From NCBI GenBank assembly GCA_017886205.1, contig JAFNEO010000035.1, forward strand, positions 1 through 44,987: a DNA stretch of 44,987 bases, given 5' to 3'. Shown here piece after piece: positions 23,370-32,390 of this stretch. Origin of the DNA: Candidatus Aminicenantota bacterium. Lineage in GTDB: Bacteria; Acidobacteriota; Aminicenantia; Aminicenantales; UBA8522. A program made the position numbers and the translations under genes. The notes under the pieces are model-generated. The model made no database searches, was not told the origin of the DNA, and saw only the letters and a list, made by a program, of their open reading frames with translations. Positions within the stretch are counted from its first letter, which is position 1. Each line of letters opens with the position of its first letter.

Positions 23370-24230
23370 TCAGCGAAACCTGTCCTGGATCTTCCCCAAC
23401 CGCAGAACGTCGACCTTGAGGTCGAGCGAGGCGATCGGCCTTTCCCTGTCGGGAAGGACAAGCTCCTCGAAAGAGGGCTTGTCTTCTTCGTAGATCAGGC
23501 CGACTGCAATCTTCTCCGGGCTAATCAGGGCCTCCCACGCTTTGGCCTTGTCCTTTGGGCTGTAGCCGGGGAGGTCCTCGACGTGGAAGATATGTTTCTT
23601 GTACCAATCGTAAGAATTCACCTTATTATACGTGACGCAGGGGCTGAGGATATCGATCAGGGCTAAACCGTTGTGTTTCATCCCCCGCTCGATGAGCGAA
23701 GCCAGATGGGCGACCTCACCGGAAAACCCGCGGGCGATGAAGGTCCCGCCGGCGGCCAGGGCGAGAGAAGGCCCGTCGATCGGGAAATCCTTGGACCCCA
23801 GCGGGGTCGACACCGTCACCGTGCCGAAGTCCGTGGTCGGCGAGGCCTGGCCCAGGGTTAGAGCGTATATGCGATTGTCGACGACGATGTAGGTGAGGCC
23901 GATGTTCTTGCGGACGGAATGGAGGAAGTGGCCCAGACCGATCGAGTAGGCATCTCCGTCGCCGCTCACGGCCACGACCTGAAGGCTCGGGTTGACCAGC
24001 TTGATCCCTGTGGCTACCGGCATGGTGCGGCCATGGAGTCCGTGGAAACCGTAGGCCCGGAAATAGTTGTTCAGCCGGCCGTGGCAGCCGATCCCGGTGA
24101 CGATGACCAATTCCTCGGGTTCGATGTCGAGCGCCACCGCCGCCCTCTTGAGGGCATCGAAGACTCCGAACAGGCCGCAGCCCTTGCACCAGGTGGGGTC
24201 GAGCCGATGGTAGGATTCTTTCACTTTCAT
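23370..24230 (-). CDS. 2-oxoacid:ferredoxin oxidoreductase, beta (TPP-binding) subunit
   Basis: 286 residues. Contains the TPP-binding GDGDAYSIGLGHFLHSVRKN and the WCKGCGLFGVF motif (WCPGCG in most relatives), plus TGIGCHGRLNNYF and HGLHGRTMPVATGIKL, all typical of KorB/PorB subunits. With the alpha chain it would oxidise a 2-oxoacid with CoA and reduce ferredoxin, or run in reverse for carboxylation. The substrate (2-oxoglutarate, pyruvate or other) cannot be fixed from sequence. No ferredoxin-like delta subunit lies nearby, so a free ferredoxin is likely used. Its ATG overlaps the alpha stop by 4 nt. Confidence 0.94.
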   Translation of the reverse strand: MKVKESYHRLDPTWCKGCGLFGVFDALKRAAVALDIEPEELVIVTGIGCHGRLNNYFRAYGFHGLHGRTMPVATGIKLVNPSLQVVAVSGDGDAYSIGLGHFLHSVRKNIGLTYIVVDNRIYALTLGQASPTTDFGTVTVSTPLGSKDFPIDGPSLALAAGGTFIARGFSGEVAHLASLIERGMKHNGLALIDILSPCVTYNKVNSYDWYKKHIFHVEDLPGYSPKDKAKAWEALISPEKIAVGLIYEEDKPSFEELVLPDRERPIASLDLKVDVLRLGKIQDRFR

Positions 24231-25969
24231 CGGCGTGACCTCAGGACGGGCTCGACGATTTCCCTGGGCGTGAACGGCCGGGTCGAGTAATTCAGGATAT
24301 TCTTGAGCTCACCGCAGGGGCTGACCTGGCTCTTGATCAAGGTGGCCAACTCGCCGGAAAAATTGTGCTCGACGACAAAGATATCCCGGCTCTCCGCCAG
24401 AAACTCCCTGACTTCAGGGGCCGGGAAAGGCCAGAGGGTCCGGAGCTGAAGAAACCGCGAGGGGACGTTCTTTACTCTCAGCTGCTCCATGGCCTCAAGG
24501 ATCGCGCCGAGCGTGGAACCGAACCCGATGAACCCGACCTCGGCTTTCTGGCAACCCCAGGTCTGAGGAGGGAAGAGATCCGGGGACGCCTGATCCAGCT
24601 TATGCATGCGTTTTTCCATCATCCGGCGTCGGTTCAATGGGTCTTCGTCCCGATAGCCTTTTTCATCGTGCTCAAGGCTCTCAGCCAGATGGACTCCGTT
24701 CTTCCAGGACGGCAGCGACCGGGGGGAGATCCCGTCGGCTGTCAGTTCGTACCTCTTGAAGTCCGTCGTCCCCAGGAGTTTTTCCGGGCTGAGAAGCTTG
24801 CCGCGGTCGACCCGGACTCTGGAAAAATCGAAGGCCCGGGTGGTCCGGAAGTCTTGGCCCATGTCGAGCTCGGTCAGGATGACGACTGGACATTGGTACT
24901 TGTCCGCCAGGTTGAATGCTCCGACCGTCAGGTCAAAGCACTCCCCGACGGTCCCGGGCGCCAGGACAATTCGTGGGAACTCTCCGTGAGAGCCGAAGAT
25001 CCACTGCAGGACGTCGCCCTGCTGGCTTTTGGTCGGCATCCCCGTGGCCGGACCCATACGCTGAACATGGGCGATGACGGCCGGGATCTCGGCCATGCCG
25101 GCCAAGCTGAACGCCTCCATCATGAGCGAGGCGCCGGGCCCGGAGGTGGAGGTCATCGCCCGGGCGCCGGCGAAGGACGCTCCGAGCGTCATGTTGAGAG
25201 CGGCCAGCTCATCCTCGGTCTGGACCACGGCGCCGCCGAAATCCGGCAGGTAATGAACGAGCCACTGCCAAATCTCGGAGGCCGGACAAATGGGGTAGGC
25301 GGCGAAATAGCGGCAGCCTGCCGCCAGGGCGCCCAACCCGATGGCTTCGTTCCCGGAGATAAGGATCCGGTCGTCATCGGCTTTCTTGGTCAGCGGGTGC
25401 CGTTCCGCCTCGGCAGTGATCTCCCTGGCCTTCTCATAGCCGAAACGGGCGGCCTGGACGTTCTTCCGGACAACCTCCTCCCCTTTTCGTTTCAGGAACA
25501 TCTCGGAGAATATCCCGTCGAGGAGCGAGGGGTCCAGGTCAAGGAGATAGCTCAGCGCGCCCAGGGCTATGACGTTCTTGAAGATTTCCTGGCCGAACTG
25601 CTCCCGGGCCAGGGCTCGCAGGGAGAAACGGTGGAACGTCTTGCCTCGCGTCTGCTCCGGAGGCGGCATCGTCAACCCCTGACCGTCGCAGAAGACGATC
25701 CCGTTCGCGGCGATCTCGGGAAGATGGGCCAGGATCGCCTCGCAGTCGAAGGCCAGGAGGATATCCACCTGGTCGCTCAGCCCGTAGATCTTGTCCAGGG
25801 AGGCCCGGACGGTGTAGCAGGTGGACTCGCCCCGGATGTTGGAGGGAAAATCGCGGGAGGTGACGATCTCCCAGCCGTGACGCTTGAGCAACTTGGCCAA
25901 GACATTGCCCGTAAACAGGACGCCGTCCCCGGCCTTGCCGGCAATCATCACGCTGAGGTCTTTGATCAT
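24227..25969 (-). CDS. 2-oxoacid:ferredoxin oxidoreductase, fused gamma-alpha subunit
   Basis: 580 residues. Residues 1-185 are the gamma domain (IKDLSVMIAGKAGDGVLFTG; SRDFPSNIRGEST), residues about 200-580 the alpha domain with YPICPASEI (YPITPSSEI in relatives), EDELAALNMTLGASFAGARA, TSTSGPGASLM and IAHVQRMGPATGMPTKSQQGD. This gamma-alpha fusion is the KorA form found in many anaerobes and archaea. It is the first gene of the run that continues into Nfu, the NifS-like protein, NifU, TusA and NadA, which are all Fe-S or sulfur related. Confidence 0.94.
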   Translation of the reverse strand: MIKDLSVMIAGKAGDGVLFTGNVLAKLLKRHGWEIVTSRDFPSNIRGESTCYTVRASLDKIYGLSDQVDILLAFDCEAILAHLPEIAANGIVFCDGQGLTMPPPEQTRGKTFHRFSLRALAREQFGQEIFKNVIALGALSYLLDLDPSLLDGIFSEMFLKRKGEEVVRKNVQAARFGYEKAREITAEAERHPLTKKADDDRILISGNEAIGLGALAAGCRYFAAYPICPASEIWQWLVHYLPDFGGAVVQTEDELAALNMTLGASFAGARAMTSTSGPGASLMMEAFSLAGMAEIPAVIAHVQRMGPATGMPTKSQQGDVLQWIFGSHGEFPRIVLAPGTVGECFDLTVGAFNLADKYQCPVVILTELDMGQDFRTTRAFDFSRVRVDRGKLLSPEKLLGTTDFKRYELTADGISPRSLPSWKNGVHLAESLEHDEKGYRDEDPLNRRRMMEKRMHKLDQASPDLFPPQTWGCQKAEVGFIGFGSTLGAILEAMEQLRVKNVPSRFLQLRTLWPFPAPEVREFLAESRDIFVVEHNFSGELATLIKSQVSPCGELKNILNYSTRPFTPREIVEPVLRSRR

Positions 25970-26027
25970 CGAGAACTCGTTTCGACTGGCTCACTCCAAG
26001 GGTTCAGGAGCCCTAATTGTACAGCAC

Positions 26028-26056
26028 ATCTTACTCCTTTGGCCATCAAAATACAA
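26028..26056 (-). promoter_or_regulatory. Weak candidate promoter of the oxidoreductase/Fe-S operon
   Basis: In the AT-rich gap between phzF and the alpha subunit, the minus strand reads TTGTAT (26056-26051), 17 nt, TAAGAT (26033-26028). The -35 keeps only TTG. Another -35-like CTGACA lies further upstream (26086-26081) without a good partner. The gap itself holds no gene. Confidence 0.3.
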
Positions 26057-26096
26057 TATTTCTATAGGAATAGTAAGGTTTGTCAGCCGGCCTTCG

Positions 26097-26978
26097 CTAA
26101 ACGAGCCTTCCCCGGGCCACCAGGATGACCCGGCCGCCGACGAAGACATCGGTCTTTCCCGCCTTCTCGCCGGCCCGCAAAAGGAGGAGTGACGGCCGTC
26201 CGACCTCGTAACCCTGTTCGACGCGGATATCGACCCGAGGCCCGCCGAAATAATGGTGCCGGACGAGGTAACCCGCCAGACAGCCATTGGCGCTCCCCGT
26301 GGCCGGGTCCTCAGCCACACCGTAACAGTGGGCGAACACCCGGACGTTGAGGTCATTCCCCGGGCTGTAGGTCTGGGGTGCAAAAACGAGGAACGCCTTC
26401 CCCTCGGCTGTTAGTCCGGCCAGCTTGTCCGCCCGAAAGCCGCTCCTTTTCACCGCCTCCAGCGTCTTGACAGGGACGATCACAAACGGGATGCCCGTCG
26501 AGACTTCCTGGACCGGGAACCGCGGGTCCAGGTCGTCCGTCTTCAACCCCAAGACGGGCGCCACGCGGCCGGCCTCCAGGGTGATCCCGAACCGCGGCTG
26601 TATTTGCTTCATCCAGAGGACGTCGGGCTTCCGGCCGCGAAAGCCGAAAGTGACCGGGATGGACCCGACTTTCAGGTTGAGGACAACTTTCCGGACCGGC
26701 TCCTTGATCAGGTCCTGCTGGATGACAAAGGCGGTGCCGAGCGTCGGATGCCCGGCGAAGGGAAGCTCCGCAGCGGGCGTGAAAATGCGGACATCGTACC
26801 CGCCCCGGCGTTTCCGGTCGCCGAGGACGAACGTCGTCTCGGAGAAATTGATCTCACGGGCGATCTTCTGCATGGCCGCTCCCGTGAGGCCTTCGGCCCG
26901 GCGCACGACAGCCAGCTGATTGCCGGCATACTTGTCTTCGGCGAAGACATCCACAATAGAGAACACCAGTCCGCTCAA
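26097..26978 (-). CDS. PhzF-family isomerase/epimerase-like protein
   Basis: 293 residues, normal for the family. PhzF proteins have two diaminopimelate-epimerase-like halves. The start VFSIVDVFAEDKYAGNQLAVV, the catalytic Glu in INFSETTFVL, the IFTPAAELPFAGHPTLGTA segment and the C-terminal EDPATGSANGCLAGYL motif are all present. Only a few members have known reactions (phenazine synthesis); most, including this one, have unknown substrates. No phenazine genes are nearby. It lies upstream of the oxidoreductase operon on the same strand with a 127-nt gap. Confidence 0.92.
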   Translation of the reverse strand: MSGLVFSIVDVFAEDKYAGNQLAVVRRAEGLTGAAMQKIAREINFSETTFVLGDRKRRGGYDVRIFTPAAELPFAGHPTLGTAFVIQQDLIKEPVRKVVLNLKVGSIPVTFGFRGRKPDVLWMKQIQPRFGITLEAGRVAPVLGLKTDDLDPRFPVQEVSTGIPFVIVPVKTLEAVKRSGFRADKLAGLTAEGKAFLVFAPQTYSPGNDLNVRVFAHCYGVAEDPATGSANGCLAGYLVRHHYFGGPRVDIRVEQGYEVGRPSLLLLRAGEKAGKTDVFVGGRVILVARGRLV

Positions 26979-27094
26979 TGTTCACCTCCCGAGTTGCTCT
27001 TGAATCCGTCGGAAGCGCCCCGGCTCCGGCTGGGGGATCAGACTCCGGCCCTGCCGATCGAATCGATACGGGCGAATTGACTCAGCTGGCTCTT

Positions 27095-27256
27095 TTAGGC
27101 CTTCTTCTTCATCGGCTTGTCGCAGCAGACGAAGACATGCTCTTCGGCGCAGCCGCAGGCTTCATCGACGATGACGCGATAGCCGCAGACACCGCACTGG
27201 TAGGACTCACCCTTTTTCGTCTTCTGGACCGCCTTCTTTTTGGCTTTGGCTGGCAT
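27095..27256 (-). CDS. Small Cys-rich metal-binding protein
   Basis: 53 residues: a basic, Lys-rich first 15 residues, then YQCGVCGYRVIVDEACGCAE and FVCCDKPMKKK. The CxxCG, CxC and CC-x-KPM arrangement resembles the N-terminal iron domain of desulfoferrodoxin and desulforedoxin, and zinc ribbons. A strong AAGGAGGT lies before the ATG at 27256. It follows the DUF438-hemerythrin-PAS gene by 22 nt, so a redox or metal role alongside it is plausible. No precise family is recognised. Confidence 0.8.
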   Translation of the reverse strand: MPAKAKKKAVQKTKKGESYQCGVCGYRVIVDEACGCAEEHVFVCCDKPMKKKA

Positions 27257-27278
27257 GACGGACCTCCTTTTCCTTATT

Positions 27279-28754
27279 TTATTTCCAGTCCAAGAGGCGT
27301 CGTTCACCCTGGAGACCGCGGACGGCCGCGACATCCTGGCTGACCTCGAGACAACCCCTGTACCGTCCCCTATCATCGCGGACTGCGAAGTAGCGGATGT
27401 GGATGAATCGGTCCCTCGACTGGATCCAGAACTCGGCGACCTGCCGCTCGCCCTTTCTAAAGGCTTCGAGGATGCTGTTGACGACGTAGACGCTTGCTGG
27501 CGGGTGGCAATTCTGGACCTTCCGGCCGATGATTCCCGGGCTCCGCGGAAAGAGGCGTTCGGCGCCGGCCGAAAAGTAGCGCACGGTATCCGCCTCGTCA
27601 ACGAAGGTGACATCAAAGGGGAGGTTCTTAAGCAGGAGGTTGACCTGCTCGGGAGTCAGGGCGCCCGTGTCGAGCCCCACCGTCGCCGCGGGCCGGCCGT
27701 ATTCCGACGCTGGAGGCGACTCCTCGATGGCCACCGCCGGCTTCCACTCGCTCCCCGGAGTCACCCAGGCATAGCCGATCTCCTCCTCCCCTTTCTTCAC
27801 CCGCGCCCAGTCCTCCTCGTCCAGGGTCTCGAGGCTCATCGGCAGGAGGATCTTCTCCTCCTTGTAGATCATGTCGGCCATCATCTCGGAGAGTCGGCGG
27901 CCCGCTGCCAAGAGCTCGGCGGCCTTCTCCTCGACGAGGAGCCCGCGGAATTCCCGCATCATCATCCGGATATCGTCATGGATGGCCCACATGACCTTGG
28001 AAGGACCGCTCACCCCTTTCGACTCGAGGAGCGGGAAGAGCTGGTTCTCTTTCTTGAGATAATGCTTCTCCACCTCGGCGAGCTCTTCAAGGGCAGACTT
28101 GATCTCGCCCCGGAGCTTTTCCAAGCTGACACCGCCGTCGGCGGGCGCCACTCTCCCCAGGAGCCCCTTGAACTCAGTCAGGATTTTCTCGAGCGCCCGG
28201 TTCTCCTCGGTCAAGGTATGGAGCGGATGTCCCGGGATCGCGGACAGAAGCGGCCGGCCTTCGAGCGACTCTTTGAAAACCTGGACATGGACGTCGCACA
28301 GCCGCTTGACTTCCTCCTCGGGCAGGCCCTCCTCGATCAGTTTCTGTTCCATCTCCGAGATCTCGGTCGGCCTGATATCCTTGATCAATTCGGCGAAGCG
28401 CTTCTTCTGTTCCTCCAGGTCTCCGCCCTCATGGAGCTCGCGGATGATGTCCTTGAGCACCTCCTGCCGTGCTTCTTTGGCGTCGATGGGCTCAGGCGAG
28501 GCACCCCCGACATCGACCTCGACGTCTTCCTTTGCTACTCTCTTTATCTCCGCCTGGATCTTGTATAGCAGCTCGGGAAGCGGCAGGTCGCCAAAACCGG
28601 CGACCTGGTGGAGGGTCGCCACCCGGCCGATCGTCTTCCGCATGATCGGACTCCGAAGCTTGGCGAAGCGTGGAGAAAGGCCGGCCAGGAAGTCCAACAG
28701 GAAAGGGTATTTATTAAGCAGGTCGTCGATCTTCGTGCGGGAGTCGATTTTCAT
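27279..28754 (-). CDS. DUF1858-DUF438-hemerythrin-PAS multidomain protein
   Basis: 491 residues. N-terminal DUF1858-like domain (about 1-70: KIDDLLNKYPFLLDFL), DUF438 (about 95-165: EVLKDIIRELHEGGDLEEQK), a hemerythrin-like HHE region (about 175-320) with His/Glu ligands in HPLHTLTEENRALEKIL, EVEKHYLKKENQLFPLLE, HDDIRMMMREF and DMIYKEEKILLPM, and a C-terminal PAS-like domain (about 375-480: VTFVDEADTVRYFSAGAERLF). Such proteins are thought to bind a diiron centre, and possibly haem in the PAS domain, for sensing or handling of oxygen or NO; this is inference from domains. It lies between purA and the small Cys-rich gene. Confidence 0.9.
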   Translation of the reverse strand: MKIDSRTKIDDLLNKYPFLLDFLAGLSPRFAKLRSPIMRKTIGRVATLHQVAGFGDLPLPELLYKIQAEIKRVAKEDVEVDVGGASPEPIDAKEARQEVLKDIIRELHEGGDLEEQKKRFAELIKDIRPTEISEMEQKLIEEGLPEEEVKRLCDVHVQVFKESLEGRPLLSAIPGHPLHTLTEENRALEKILTEFKGLLGRVAPADGGVSLEKLRGEIKSALEELAEVEKHYLKKENQLFPLLESKGVSGPSKVMWAIHDDIRMMMREFRGLLVEEKAAELLAAGRRLSEMMADMIYKEEKILLPMSLETLDEEDWARVKKGEEEIGYAWVTPGSEWKPAVAIEESPPASEYGRPAATVGLDTGALTPEQVNLLLKNLPFDVTFVDEADTVRYFSAGAERLFPRSPGIIGRKVQNCHPPASVYVVNSILEAFRKGERQVAEFWIQSRDRFIHIRYFAVRDDRGRYRGCLEVSQDVAAVRGLQGERRLLDWK

Positions 28755-28792
28755 CAGGCCCTCCTTCCGATATTAGCCAGGCTGGGAACCGC

Positions 28793-30118
28793 TCAGGCCA
28801 ACTCTTTTCTTATCCGGCCGAGGTCGACCACACCCTCGAGCTCTTCGTCGATAAAGAGAGAGTCTTTCCTCTCGACACCGGTCGAGACGAGGCAGACCCT
28901 GGCCTCGATCATGTCCTCGATGAGTTTGATGTAGTCGAGGAAGGCGGCCGGGAGGCGACGCCGGTCGGTGAGGTGATGGATGGGCGTCTTCCACCCTTTC
29001 ATTATTCTATACCGCGGAACGACCTTTTCCAGGATCCACGGCTCGGCAGGAAAAGAGCTCAGGCTCGATCCCCTGTAATCATAGCCGATACACACCGGGA
29101 CCTCCTCAAAAATATCCAGGATATCCGGCTTGGTCAGGACGATCCGCTCGATCCCGTTGACCCGGCAGCTGTAAGCCACGGCCAGGGCGTCAAACCAGCC
29201 ACAGCGGCGGGGCCGGCCGGTGGTGGCGCCGAACTCGTTCCCCCGCTCCGAGATCAGCCGGCCTCGTTCGTCTTGGGTCTCGGTCGGGAACGGACCGCTA
29301 CCCACTCGAGTCGTGTAGGCTTTGGCGACACCGAGGACCTCATCGATCCGGGTCGGGCCGATCCCCAATCCAGTGGCCACCCCTCCGGCCGTCGAATTGG
29401 AAGACGTGACAAAGGGGTAGGTGCCGTGGTCGACGTCGAGCAGCGCGCCCTGGGCGCCTTCGAACAGAACCGACATTCCTTCGCGCATCTTCCGGTGGAG
29501 GAGGAGCGAGACATCGCCGATGTACCGGGAGATCCGGGAAGCATGGTCGGCGAACTCTCTATAGACTTCTTCGCCGTCGACGGCCGGAAGGCCCGCCGCC
29601 CGGAACAGAGCGTTCTTCTCTTGGAGGTTGGAGATGAGTTTTTCCCGGAAGACCTCAAGGTCGAGGAGGTCTCCGACACGGATGCCGCAGCGGGCGACCT
29701 TATCTTCATACGAGGGCCCGATGCCCAGACTGGTGGTGCCGATTTTCCTGGCGCCCTTCCGCTCCTCGGCGATCTTCTCGGCCACGGGGTGATAAGGAAG
29801 GATGAGATGCGCGCCGCGGCTGATGACCAGGCGGTCATCGAGCGCAACACCGTAGTCCCCGAGCGCCGCCACCTCTTTTAGAAAAGCCGCCGGGCTGAAG
29901 GCCACGCCGTTTCCGATAACGCACAGTTTTCCCGGATGCAGGATGCCGGAGGGGATCAAGTGGAGGACGATCTTCCGGCCTCCGATACAGACCGTGTGGC
30001 CGGCGTTGTGGCCTCCCTGGTACCGGGCGATCACGTCGAACGCGGGCGTGAGCAGGTCGACGATCTTGCCCTTGCCTTCGTCCCCCCACTGGGTACCGAG
30101 AACGACAATGTTAGCCAT
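28793..30118 (-). CDS. purA: Adenylosuccinate synthetase
   Basis: 441 residues. Joins IMP and aspartate with GTP hydrolysis to make adenylosuccinate, which PurB at 1188-2489 then converts to AMP. The start VVLGTQWGDEGKGKIVDLLT holds the P-loop and catalytic Asp; RYQGGHNAGHTV carries the catalytic His; LFEGAQGALLDVDHGTYP, GPTRIDEVLGVAKAYTTRVG and TGRPRRCGWFD are further signatures. It is separated from the main pur operon by 26 kb. It follows the porin-like gene by 28 nt on the same strand. Confidence 0.97.
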   Translation of the reverse strand: MANIVVLGTQWGDEGKGKIVDLLTPAFDVIARYQGGHNAGHTVCIGGRKIVLHLIPSGILHPGKLCVIGNGVAFSPAAFLKEVAALGDYGVALDDRLVISRGAHLILPYHPVAEKIAEERKGARKIGTTSLGIGPSYEDKVARCGIRVGDLLDLEVFREKLISNLQEKNALFRAAGLPAVDGEEVYREFADHASRISRYIGDVSLLLHRKMREGMSVLFEGAQGALLDVDHGTYPFVTSSNSTAGGVATGLGIGPTRIDEVLGVAKAYTTRVGSGPFPTETQDERGRLISERGNEFGATTGRPRRCGWFDALAVAYSCRVNGIERIVLTKPDILDIFEEVPVCIGYDYRGSSLSSFPAEPWILEKVVPRYRIMKGWKTPIHHLTDRRRLPAAFLDYIKLIEDMIEARVCLVSTGVERKDSLFIDEELEGVVDLGRIRKELA

Positions 30119-30146
30119 ATGATTCCTTTCTCAGTTCACTTTTCGG

Positions 30147-31202
30147 TCAGAACAGGAGCGACACCTGGGCCAGAAAAATATCATTGTCGAGCTTGTCCGC
30201 GGCTTCTCTGTTGAAGTCATATTCAACCTTGAGCATGAAATTGGGAGCCGGCGAGAAAACCAGGCCGACGGCCCAGCGGCTGATATCCTTGGCGATGCCG
30301 ACGACGAGCGAGGGATTGAGAGGGTCCTCCCCGTGATAGGGATCGTCGTACACGAGGGTTTGAAAGCTGACCAAGGGGCTGAACTCCCCCAGGGTCAGGG
30401 AAGCCAGGACAAAATGGCCTTGGGCCGTTCCCCGGTCATAGCCTTCCGGATTACCAAGATCGGCTTTTCCGTATTCGTAGGTCAAAAGGAAAGCCTCAGA
30501 TTTCCAGCTGATGTCGGCGCCCCGGAGCTCCAGGTTCCTTTGGCCGGCGTCGTCATAATGGCTTCGGTAATAGGAAACCCCGACTTCGAAACTCTGGCTC
30601 AGCAAAAAGGAGATCCGGCCCCCGGCGGCCGGATCGCCGTTGTTGTCTTTGAACTGCTGGCCGTCTTGAAGATCCCGGCCTTCGCGCAGGCCGTTCCCCA
30701 GGTACACCGAATACCCCATGGACCCCCACTTGCCCCCAACCAAAACACCGACGTCCCGCCAGCTCTCCGGATAAAGAGAGGCCTGCGGCAGGGGCGTCTG
30801 GATAAAAGGGTTTTCATAAGGGCGATTGGCCGTGTTGTACTTTCCGAACGGAACGAGATAAAACCCGAGTTTCAGCTCAAAGGACTGGGAAGGAGCGATA
30901 CCCACCCAGGCCTCTTCGATCTCCAACCGGCTCTCTGATTTGAACCGAAACTCGAGGTCGTAAGTGAAGATGTCCGCGGCCAGTCCGGAAAAGAGAAGGC
31001 CGGCCCGGACCCGGCCGAATGTCCCCTCCGGGAAATCGCTTTCTTTCTGCCCGTTCTCGTACTGGGCGGATAGGTACCCGTTGAGCTTGTACTGGGCGGC
31101 GGCCGGCAGGAAGAGAAGCAGGCAGCCCAGGATGATGGAAGTGGACCGAGCTTTCAGAGCACGGAAAAATCGAAACTGTCGTCGAGGAGGGTGTGTATCC
31201 AT
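30147..31202 (-). CDS. Porin-like outer-membrane beta-barrel protein
   Basis: 351 residues. The N terminus is basic, then hydrophobic (STSIILGCLLLFLPAAAQ), a signal peptide. The mature protein is rich in amphipathic strands with aromatic girdles (YKLNGYLSAQYENG, DIFTYDLEFRFKS, FELKLGFYLVPFGKYN, MGYSVYLGNGLREG) and ends FLAQVSLLF with a terminal Phe. The GFYLVPFGKY stretch resembles phosphate-selective porins O and P, but substrate is unknown. The ATG lies inside the upstream reductase gene (49-nt overlap); no better in-frame start is seen. It is probably co-transcribed with the rubredoxin reductase genes. Confidence 0.85.
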   Translation of the reverse strand: MDTHPPRRQFRFFRALKARSTSIILGCLLLFLPAAAQYKLNGYLSAQYENGQKESDFPEGTFGRVRAGLLFSGLAADIFTYDLEFRFKSESRLEIEEAWVGIAPSQSFELKLGFYLVPFGKYNTANRPYENPFIQTPLPQASLYPESWRDVGVLVGGKWGSMGYSVYLGNGLREGRDLQDGQQFKDNNGDPAAGGRISFLLSQSFEVGVSYYRSHYDDAGQRNLELRGADISWKSEAFLLTYEYGKADLGNPEGYDRGTAQGHFVLASLTLGEFSPLVSFQTLVYDDPYHGEDPLNPSLVVGIAKDISRWAVGLVFSPAPNFMLKVEYDFNREAADKLDNDIFLAQVSLLF

Positions 31203-32356
31203 GGGTTAACCTTGGTCTTCGCGGTCACGGCGCGGGCGATCTCGCTGACGCCTTTTTTCGTCCCCATCCAGATGGCCCCGACCAGGGCGCCGTCCTGGAG
31301 GACGACCTTCTTGTAGATCCCCTCCTCCTTCTTGAATTTCCTGATTTCCTCGTAGCCCTGGCCTTCAGGATTCGCCAGGCCCAGGGACGTCACGTACAGG
31401 CCGACGACTTTCAGGGTGTTGGCGGGAATCGTGCCCTCGTACTTCTTTTCCTCACCCAGCATATTGTAGGCGACCGTGCGCGCCTGGTCGAAAGAAGCGG
31501 GGATGATGCCGTACACTTTTCCCCGGTGCTGGATGCTGTCGCCGGCCGCGAACACCTGAGGATGGCTCGTCCGCAGGCGGTCATCGACCACTAGACCGCG
31601 GTCCGTGGTCAGCCCGGCATCTTGAGGAAGGCCGAGGTTCGGCCGGACGCCGGCGGCGATAACGGCCATATCGGCGCTGACGTCCGCACCGCCCTTGAGC
31701 CGGATCCCTTTAACATCTTCTTGACCGAGGATCTCTTCCGTGGTGACACCCAGCCGGACCCTTATCCCCAGGCCCTCGATTTGGCTTCGGAGAACGGAGG
31801 CGCCCTGGACATCGAGCTGGCGGGGCAGCAGACGGTCGAAGAACTCCACGACTTCCACTTCGGCGCCCCGCGACCGGATGGCCCGGGCGATTTCCAGGCC
31901 CAAAAGCCCGCCGCCGATAATGACCACCTGGCGGTGGTCCTGGACATAGTCGATTATGGCTTGGGCATCGTCCAGGGTCCGGAGGGCAAAGACGCCCTTC
32001 TTGTCGACCCCCTTGATCGGAGGGACGGAAGCGGAGGCGCCGTTGGCGATCAGCAGGACATCGTAGGGTTCACGTCTGTCACCGTCCAGCTCGACTTCCC
32101 GGGATCGCGGGTGGATCTTGCGGACGGCGTTCCCGAGCCGGATATCGATCTTCTGCCGGACGTGCCACTCCTCGGAAAAGGCGAATATGCGCTCATAAGG
32201 GAGTTTGCCGGCGATGTACTCGATGAGGTTAGGCCTGGGATAGTAGGGGTACTTCTCCTCGGCGAAGACCACGACCTCCACCAGAGGGTCCAGTTCCCTC
32301 AGTGTCTTAGCGGCCATGGTCCCGGCCAGGCCGTTCCCGATGATTACCGCTTTCAT
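31154..32356 (-). CDS. NAD(P)H:rubredoxin reductase-like FAD oxidoreductase
   Basis: 400 residues. Pyridine-nucleotide-disulfide oxidoreductase fold: FAD site MKAVIIGNGLAGTMAAKTL at the N terminus, NAD(P)H site VVIIGGGLLGLEIARAI near residue 145, and the second FAD motif VFAAGDSIQHRGK near residue 270. A C-terminal domain resembles those of nitrite-reductase-type and rubredoxin reductases. The ferritin-like and rubredoxin genes directly upstream suggest that it reduces rubredoxin with NADH and feeds peroxide- or oxygen-reducing diiron proteins. The family also includes nitrite reductase subunits and CoA-disulfide reductases, so the partner is inferred from context. Confidence 0.9.
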   Translation of the reverse strand: MKAVIIGNGLAGTMAAKTLRELDPLVEVVVFAEEKYPYYPRPNLIEYIAGKLPYERIFAFSEEWHVRQKIDIRLGNAVRKIHPRSREVELDGDRREPYDVLLIANGASASVPPIKGVDKKGVFALRTLDDAQAIIDYVQDHRQVVIIGGGLLGLEIARAIRSRGAEVEVVEFFDRLLPRQLDVQGASVLRSQIEGLGIRVRLGVTTEEILGQEDVKGIRLKGGADVSADMAVIAAGVRPNLGLPQDAGLTTDRGLVVDDRLRTSHPQVFAAGDSIQHRGKVYGIIPASFDQARTVAYNMLGEEKKYEGTIPANTLKVVGLYVTSLGLANPEGQGYEEIRKFKKEEGIYKKVVLQDGALVGAIWMGTKKGVSEIARAVTAKTKVNPWIHTLLDDSFDFSVL

Positions 32357-32390
32357 CCGAATTCCCCCTTATTTTGCATCCGGGCGACCT

